DNA from: Leeuwenhoekiella parthenopeia
GTDB lineage: Bacteria; Bacteroidota; Bacteroidia; Flavobacteriales; Flavobacteriaceae
Reading direction: 5' to 3'
DNA length: 35,719 bases
Assembly (NCBI RefSeq): GCF_020782115.1
Contig: NZ_JAJGMW010000035.1
Coordinates: 1-35,719, forward strand
In this document: positions 31,232 through 35,719 of the stretch, piece by piece
How the letters are laid out: the number at the start of each line of letters is the position of its first letter
How positions within the stretch are numbered: position 1 is the first letter of the stretch
Program-made: the position numbers and the translations under genes
Notes under the pieces: model-generated
Seen by the model: only the letters and a program-made list of their open reading frames with translations
Databases searched by the model: none
What the model was told of the DNA's origin: nothing

Positions 31232-31263
31232 CAAATATATATCCAAAAGAAGGTATTATGCAA
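31232..31263 (-). promoter_or_regulatory. promoter of DUF4870-PadR-PspC-GIN operon
   Basis: On the minus strand TTG (31261-31263) precedes TATATTTG (31232-31239) by 21 bases, a good Bacteroidota-type promoter 20 bases before the DUF4870 start codon. PadR may act here; no clear palindrome was seen. Confidence 0.6.
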
Positions 31264-31330
31264 TACAAAGTACTTAAAATTAACTTTTACTTAACATATT
31301 AAAAAGCTGTGGAATGTCATTTCAGAAGTC

Positions 31331-31338
31331 TATTTTTG
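31331..31338 (+). promoter_or_regulatory. -7 box of DUF4442 gene
   Basis: TATTTTTG, matching TAnnTTTG, 19 bases before the ATG at 31358. The -33 partner is weak. Confidence 0.4.
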
Positions 31339-31357
31339 GAATCTAAAACCACTAGTT

Positions 31358-31813
31358 ATGGCTGTTACTCCAGGGAAATTCAATACTTTTTTAATGTTTA
31401 AGTTGCCGTCTGCCTGGCTTTGTGGCGTGCGGGTGCGTGCAATTTCTGCGACAAGCTGTACCACCACCGTCACGCACCGATGGATTAACCAAAACCCTTT
31501 TAATACTATGTTTTGGGCAGTGCAGGGTATGGCTGCAGAATTAAGCACCGGGACTATGATTATTGATCAGATACGCAACAGCGGTCATAAAATTTCGATG
31601 CTGGTCGCCAAAAACAAGGCTTCGTTTACCAAGAAAGCAACCGGTAAAATCACCTTTGTTTGTAAAGACGGGGATAAGATCGAAAAAGCTATTCGTGCCA
31701 CGCTAGAAACCGGAGAAGGCCAAACCTTCTGGATGCAAAGCGTGGGCACAAACAAAGATGGGGTAGTGGTAAGCACCTTTGATTTTGAGTGGACCGTACG
31801 GGTTAAGAATTAA
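31358..31813 (+). CDS. DUF4442 hotdog-fold protein
   Basis: 151-residue protein of the DUF4442 family, a hotdog-fold group related to thioesterases such as YiiD. Seen: KFNTFLMFKLPSAWLCGVRV (7-26), VTHRWINQNPFNTMFWAVQG (38-57), the core helix MAAELSTGTMII, then the long antiparallel sheet ending FDFEWTVRVKN. Substrate unknown; an acyl-CoA-type ligand is plausible from fold. Divergent from the DUF4870 operon. Its own -7 box is 31331-31338. No operon partner downstream within 190 bases, a stretch where I see nothing else. Confidence 0.88.
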   Translation: MAVTPGKFNTFLMFKLPSAWLCGVRVRAISATSCTTTVTHRWINQNPFNTMFWAVQGMAAELSTGTMIIDQIRNSGHKISMLVAKNKASFTKKATGKITFVCKDGDKIEKAIRATLETGEGQTFWMQSVGTNKDGVVVSTFDFEWTVRVKN

Positions 31814-32003
31814 GAATTCAGAGTTTAAAGCTCAAAATTCAATATTAGTTTGGGAATTTTGATCCTGAATTTTTCATCCATCTGATTGTGTCTCCCTTTC
31901 TTTTTTTCTGGATTTTTCCGATTGTATTGAAAAAGCTATTGTAACAAAATCAAATTTCGCGCTACCTATTTGGTAAATCAATCCAATCAAAAACGAATAT
32001 ACT

Positions 32004-32804
32004 ATGGAAGCACACGAAATAGACTACCAGATTTTTGGTGAAGAAATGCAATATGTAGAGATCGAACTCGATCCTCAGGAAGGCGTTATTGCCGAAGCCG
32101 GAACTTTTATGATGATGGAAGACGGGATTAAAATGGAAACCATATTTGGCGACGGTTCTAAAAACGATACCGGCTTATTAAATAAGATCTTCGGTGCCGG
32201 AAAGCGATTACTTACAGGTGAAAGCATGTTTATGACGGTCTATTACAATACCGTAATGGGCAAAAAGCGCGTAAGCTTTGCCTCTCCCTATCCCGGTAAA
32301 ATTATTCCCATTGACCTTTCTAAAAATGGAGGTCGTTTTATTTGTCAAAAGGATGCTTTTCTCTGCGCAGCTAGAGGTGTATCAATCGGAATCGAGTTTT
32401 CCAGAAAACTGGGCCGCGGACTTTTTGGCGGTGAAGGTTTTATCATGCAACGGCTTGATGGCGACGGGATGGCCTTTGTGCATGCCGGCGGTACAACCTT
32501 TAAAAAAGAATTGCATCCCGGCGAAAAGCTTAAAGTAGATACCGGCTGTATTATAGGTTTTGACCATACGGTCAATTATGATATTGAGTTTGTAGGCGGT
32601 ATTAAAAATACACTCTTCGGTGGTGAGGGAGTTTTCTTTGCAACCCTTACCGGTCCCGGAACGGTTTACGTGCAATCTCTTCCGTTTAGTCGTCTGGCTA
32701 AACGCGTTTGGGCAGCAGCACCGCAGGGAGGTGGTAAAGATAAAGGGGAAGGCAGTATCCTGGGGGGACTTGGCGATTTGCTCGATGGCGATAACCGCTT
32801 TTGA
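32004..32804 (+). CDS. TIGR00266/AIM24 family protein
   Basis: 266-residue protein of the AIM24 (TIGR00266) family. Seen: DYQIFGEEMQYVEIELDPQE (7-26), VIAEAGTFMMMEDGIKME, GESMFMTVYYN, the PGKIIPIDLSKNGG turn, FGGEGFIMQRLDGDGMAFVHAGG and GGIKNTLFGGEGVFFATLTGPG, the tandem beta-roll repeats that define the family. Function in bacteria is unknown; the mitochondrial relative acts in inner-membrane organisation. The C-terminus is Gly-rich (KDKGEGSILGGLGDLLDG). Length normal. The 287-base gap after it is AT-rich and without a gene. Confidence 0.93.
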   Translation: MEAHEIDYQIFGEEMQYVEIELDPQEGVIAEAGTFMMMEDGIKMETIFGDGSKNDTGLLNKIFGAGKRLLTGESMFMTVYYNTVMGKKRVSFASPYPGKIIPIDLSKNGGRFICQKDAFLCAARGVSIGIEFSRKLGRGLFGGEGFIMQRLDGDGMAFVHAGGTTFKKELHPGEKLKVDTGCIIGFDHTVNYDIEFVGGIKNTLFGGEGVFFATLTGPGTVYVQSLPFSRLAKRVWAAAPQGGGKDKGEGSILGGLGDLLDGDNRF

Positions 32805-33091
32805 TCAAATTATACGGAATTAAGTTTTGGGATTATAGGTATTTCCAGAACGGATTTCGAAGCTATTTTTCTAGTTTTTCGTCTTAACTTTTAACAGCGC
32901 TCTGAAACTTAACTGTTTAGTTGAAGTCGAATCTTTAAAGTTTACAACTAATCCGATTTAGTTAATAGGATTTTAAACCGTTAACAATTATTTAAGGTTT
33001 AAAGTGTTATTTTTAAGAGGAATTAAGATATCCTATAGCCTATTAGACCCAAAACTACTTAAACAATACTTTAACCAAAAACTATTCAAAG

Positions 33092-33286
33092 ATGGCAAGA
33101 GCAATGTTTGAGTACACCAAAACTGTCTTAAAAAAAGTGAGTTTTGATAGTGTGCTTTTTTGCAAAGAATTACAAAAGGCTGCAAAACGTTTACTTCCTT
33201 ATGAAATTGAGGAACTACGGGTTTGGATTCAGGACCTTACCAAAGCAAATCCTGAATTAAATCAATGTATCATTTATCTTAACTAA
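33092..33286 (+). CDS. small conserved protein, function unknown
   Basis: 64-residue soluble protein. It begins MARAMFEYTKTVLKKVSFDS and continues with two helices: SVLFCKELQKAAKRLLPYEIEELRVWIQDL (two segments of 15, about 20-49) and a short CIIYLN end. I recall near-identical short proteins in many flavobacteria, without an assigned role. Own unit: 287 bases of non-coding DNA upstream and a strong terminator directly after. Codon usage and layout match neighbouring genes, so I regard it as real. It might be regulatory or a partner of the convergent OxyR system, which is speculation. Confidence 0.75.
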   Translation: MARAMFEYTKTVLKKVSFDSVLFCKELQKAAKRLLPYEIEELRVWIQDLTKANPELNQCIIYLN

Positions 33287-33293
33287 AAAAAAT

Positions 33294-33323
33294 AAAAAGG
33301 CTTCTCGATCGAGAAGCCTTTTT
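33294..33323. terminator. 30-bp perfect palindrome, bidirectional terminator
   Basis: Each half is AAAAAGGCTTCTCGA and its exact reverse complement, centred between 33308 and 33309. The A and T ends give a T-run on both strands. It lies 8 bases after the small conserved gene and touches the OxyR stop codon, so it can end both convergent transcripts. Confidence 0.88.
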
Positions 33324-34279
33324 TAATTTTTGGTAGGTTTACCCTGTGGCAACGGACTGATGATTTGCACATTTTGAAAGGTAATGGCTCCTTTGACCAC
33401 CCCCGCGATGGTATTGCGCAGGGCTTCAATAATCTGCATTTTAAGTTCGCTTTTATGATACAGCAGGCTCACTTCCCGGGCAGGTGCGGGATCCTTAAAA
33501 TGGTGCAGGTACTTTTGCTCCTCACTTTTTATTTCCAGCGTGTGCAGGTAAGGTAATAAGGTCATGCCTAGACCTTCGTTCGCAAGTTTCACGAGGGTTT
33601 CAAAACTTCCGCTTTCCAGCGAAAAGGTTTCCTCCTCATAATTTCTATTGGCCTTGCATAGATTAATAACCCCGTCTCTAAAGCAATGTCCATCCTCCAG
33701 AAGCAGCATATGATCCAGGTTCAGGCTGGCAACATCGATCTTTTCGTTTACCTGAAGATTTTGATTTTCGGGTATGTAGGCTACAAAAGGTTCGTAGTAC
33801 AGCGGGCGTTCTTTGATGTTTTCTAAGTGTAGAGGCGTCGCGGCAATCGCAGCATCCAGATGTCCTTCTTCCAGTCGCTCAATAATGGTTTCGGTTGGCA
33901 ACTCTTCAATCTTAAGCTTTACTTTGGGATACTTCTTGATGAAATTTCGCAAAAACATGGGGAGCAGGGTGGGCATCACGGTGGGGATGACACCCAGTTT
34001 AAACTCTCCGCCTATATAACCCTTTTGCTGATCAACAATATCGCTGATACGGTTTGCTTCATTAACGATATTTCGCGCCTGCTGAACAATCTTTCGCCCC
34101 ACATCGGTGAGTTCTATAGGCTTTTTGCTTCGGTCAAAGATCAAAATATCCAGTTCGTCTTCCAGTTTTTGTATTTGCATACTTAAAGTAGGCTGGGTTA
34201 CAAAAGTCTTTTCGGCGGCTTTGGTAAAATTTTGATTTTCGGCAACAGCTAAAACGTATTTCAGTTGTGTAATGGTCAT
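33323..34279 (-). CDS. oxyR: hydrogen peroxide-inducible activator OxyR
   Basis: 318-residue LysR-type regulator. N-terminal winged HTH: MTITQLKYVLAVAENQNFTK (1-20), TQPTLSMQIQKLEDEL (28-43). C-terminal sensor domain contains EDGHCFRDGVINLC with Cys199 and Cys208, exactly the numbering of the redox-active pair in Escherichia coli OxyR, so peroxide sensing by disulfide formation is likely. Targets elsewhere are not in the window. Its -7 box (TATTTTTG, 34297-34304) lies 17 bases before the start codon. Convergent with the small gene 33092. Confidence 0.95.
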   Translation of the reverse strand: MTITQLKYVLAVAENQNFTKAAEKTFVTQPTLSMQIQKLEDELDILIFDRSKKPIELTDVGRKIVQQARNIVNEANRISDIVDQQKGYIGGEFKLGVIPTVMPTLLPMFLRNFIKKYPKVKLKIEELPTETIIERLEEGHLDAAIAATPLHLENIKERPLYYEPFVAYIPENQNLQVNEKIDVASLNLDHMLLLEDGHCFRDGVINLCKANRNYEEETFSLESGSFETLVKLANEGLGMTLLPYLHTLEIKSEEQKYLHHFKDPAPAREVSLLYHKSELKMQIIEALRNTIAGVVKGAITFQNVQIISPLPQGKPTKN

Positions 34280-34296
34280 ACTTATATATTATACTT

Positions 34297-34304
34297 CAAA
34301 AATA
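34297..34304 (-). promoter_or_regulatory. -7 box of oxyR
   Basis: TATTTTTG on the minus strand, 17 bases before the oxyR ATG; exact TAnnTTTG. No convincing -33 element. Confidence 0.45.
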
Positions 34305-34388
34305 GAGTGACCATTTGGTTTTTTAATGAAAAACAAAGGGAAATTAAACTCCCGGCTTTTTTTAAATTTCCCCATCAAGGTACTCAGC

Positions 34389-34799
34389 CTAAAACCGGAT
34401 CTCAATTGAAACAGATTCGTTACCGATCTCAAATTTACTATCCTCCCAGCTTGGCGGGCCCATTGTCATACTATTATTTGAAGTGCCGTAGGATTCCTTA
34501 GGCATCCCATTTGCTTCAAAATCCATCTTATTGTTGGCGTTGGCATCGTGAAATGAAATGACCGCATAAATACCGGGTTCCAGATTTTCAAATACCACAG
34601 AAGCTTTTCCGTCTTTAATAAGGCTGCTTGCACTTTTTAAAGGGGGAGCTTTCATAAAGTTATCCTGGGTGTACAGGCCAAATTGGACGGTACCTTCATC
34701 AGTCGTGGCGTTTGTAACCTTTACCTCAAGTTTTACCGGTTCCTGAGAAAACGCATTAAGGCTCAAAGCAATTAAACAAATAGTAATAAGAGTCTTCAT
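34389..34799 (-). CDS. DUF2141 domain-containing secreted protein
   Basis: 136-residue exported protein. Signal peptide MKTLITICLIALSLNAFSQ (1-19). The DUF2141 fold follows: VKLEVKVTNATTDEGTVQFGLY (about 22-43), then AVISFHDANANNKMDFEANGMP (near 82-103), where the calcium-binding-like DANANNKMD loop (residues 88-96) is the family hallmark, and GNESVSIEIRF at the end. Function unknown; exported. Leftward gene with no near partner (90-base gap to oxyR on the other side). Confidence 0.92.
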   Translation of the reverse strand: MKTLITICLIALSLNAFSQEPVKLEVKVTNATTDEGTVQFGLYTQDNFMKAPPLKSASSLIKDGKASVVFENLEPGIYAVISFHDANANNKMDFEANGMPKESYGTSNNSMTMGPPSWEDSKFEIGNESVSIEIRF

Positions 34800-34904
34800 A
34801 ATAATAGTGTTTAAGTTTATTTGAATGCTAAACTAACCGCATTAAATCTAACCGGAAACTTTATTGTGCTCAACTGTCATATATAAGGTGTGAGTTGTTG
34901 CTTT

Positions 34905-35020
34905 CTTAGCTTTTCGTGGGGCTTTGATTGCTTTGGGCAATCACCGCGCTGTCGCTACTCGCTTTTTTCACTTCCCTGCGGTCGTAAAAAAGAGCTCACA
35001 CAGGCCGCTCCATCGCTAAG
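34905..35020. repeat. structured intergenic repeat element
   Basis: Between the DUF2141 gene and the right edge (34800-35719, about 920 bases, no gene supported) lies a block of nested inverted repeats. CTTAGC (34905-34910) pairs with GCTAAG (35015-35020), enclosing GATTGC/GCAATC (34926-34931 and 34937-34942) and CTTTTTT/AAAAAAG (34962-34968 and 34986-34992). The GC-rich core contrasts with its AT-rich surroundings. It resembles an intergenic repeat family I remember from flavobacteria, which I cannot verify here. Confidence 0.55.
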
Positions 35021-35088
35021 CCGTATTTTGGGCAGATGGGTTTTGAGAGCAAACAGTCTTATATAGTAAAGTTTTTTTATTTCTTTTA

Positions 35089-35144
35089 AATAACCCAATA
35101 ACCCAATAACCCAATAACCCAATAACCCAATAACCCAATAACCC
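35089..35144. repeat. 8-bp tandem repeat, 7 units
   Basis: Unit AACCCAAT, six exact consecutive copies from 35092 to 35139, plus AAT before and AACCC after, 7 units in all. No spacers, so not a CRISPR array. Copy number may vary by slippage. Confidence 0.95.
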
Positions 35145-35374
35145 TCATTTCAGCTTTTCGATAAGAAAGAACTTTCTATTTAAAATAGGTAGAGGCTGCA
35201 TTTCAACGTGTTTTCCCAGAAATTCGGGATGATTCGCGGTTTTTAAGTTTTTTGTTTCAGGAGTAATTAGGGGTAGAGTGCAGGGTTTTTAGAAAACTTT
35301 AAAAAAACTTTTGGGTGTAAGTGATTGGCATTTAGGCTTTGGTAAAAAATATTTCAAAAAGTGGGATAAAGCTG

Positions 35375-35404
35375 TTGCGGGGTTAGATAATCGTTCTATA
35401 TTTG
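35375..35404 (+). promoter_or_regulatory. strong promoter P1 of probable stable-RNA operon
   Basis: TTG (35375-35377), 19 bases, TATATTTG (35397-35404): an exact Bacteroidota-type promoter. First of three in tandem on the plus strand, with AT-rich DNA between. Confidence 0.6.
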
Positions 35405-35478
35405 CGCCTCCAAAATCGGATATAAAAATCGGTTTTACGTTCATCTAAAGGCTTTAAAAAATAAACTTAAAAAAAAAG

Positions 35479-35511
35479 TTTGTTAGTAAGGGGAAAAGGG
35501 TAGTATCTTTG
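35479..35511 (+). promoter_or_regulatory. strong promoter P2 of probable stable-RNA operon
   Basis: TTTG (35479-35482), 21 bases, TATCTTTG (35504-35511). The long A/T tract just upstream resembles an UP element. Downstream of the box, the CCCTCCGC leader resembles the sequence after promoter P3. Confidence 0.6.
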
Positions 35512-35598
35512 CCCTCCGCTTTTTCGGCAACGAAGGCGGTGAAGTTCTTAAAAAATGCGGTTCTAACGAGGTTTAAAATTTTAACATTTTAGTTCTTG

Positions 35599-35627
35599 TT
35601 TGGCAAAGAAAAAAGGTTGTATATTTG
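35599..35627 (+). promoter_or_regulatory. strong promoter P3 of probable stable-RNA operon
   Basis: TTTG (35599-35602), 17 bases, TATATTTG (35620-35627); alternatively CTTG (35595-35598) with 21 bases. The leader CAGCCGCTTTCGCAGAGAGC after it is typical of what precedes rRNA genes in flavobacteria, so a 16S gene or tRNA cluster is expected beyond the right edge. Confidence 0.6.
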
Positions 35628-35719
35628 CAGCCGCTTTCGCAGAGAGCAACGCACGATGAAATAGAGTGATTTGGTGATTTAGAAATAGGGTTCGATTCCC
35701 TTACACTTAGCAAGAAAAT

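Noticed and set aside
35089-35144. Tandem repeat as a CRISPR array
   Set aside because: 8-base units with no spacers and no cas genes in the window.

Overview
The window looks like chromosomal DNA of a member of the Flavobacteriaceae (Bacteroidota). Many intergenic regions carry the Bacteroidota-type promoter (-33 TTG/TTTG, about 19-21 bases, -7 TAnnTTTG), and the protein repertoire is typical of the family (START-like domain protein, DUF4290, DUF2911, GIN/PspC envelope proteins, TIGR00266, MurA with Asp for Cys). Genus cannot be decided from the sequence alone.

Left part (1-4218): the remains of an integrative mobilizable element lying against the 3' end of an elongator tRNA-Met gene. All its genes read leftwards: a helix-turn-helix excisionase-like protein, a VirE/P4-type P-loop ATPase, a Toprim primase, a MobC-like accessory protein and a MobB-like relaxase that stops just after its catalytic domain. 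Two unannotated DNA structures are notable: a 13-bp-stem hairpin directly upstream of mobC (candidate oriT), and a roughly 190-bp cluster of CCTACC-type repeats with a perfect 14-bp inverted repeat between the primase and the ATPase (candidate replication origin or regulatory region). No integrase is in the window.

Housekeeping part (4782-15690): START-like protein, class IV aminotransferase, YqgE, HU, a fmt-recQ-P-loop kinase operon read leftwards, then DUF493, DUF4290 and murA read rightwards, a deoxyribonucleotidase, and a small membrane protein-ABC ATPase-methyltransferase run.

Accessory metabolic part (15723-27647): a three-gene SRPBCC-SDR-photolyase operon with an 11-bp inverted repeat placed over its likely promoter; a DUF2911 protein; a leftward operon of PIG-L deacetylase, a previously unlisted 36-residue single-span membrane protein, a sodium:solute symporter and a Gfo/Idh/MocA dehydrogenase, which may form an uptake and catabolism module; then a lipoprotein, Maf and a UbiA-type prenyltransferase.

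Right part (27790-34799): a DUF4870-PadR-PspC-GIN operon that resembles an envelope-stress unit, a DUF4442 protein, a TIGR00266/AIM24 protein, a small conserved protein, OxyR with both redox cysteines at the Escherichia coli positions, and a DUF2141 protein. The last 900 bases have no gene: they hold a structured repeat element, a 7-unit 8-bp tandem repeat, and three tandem strong promoters of the kind that precede rRNA or tRNA operons, so a stable-RNA operon probably starts just beyond the right edge.
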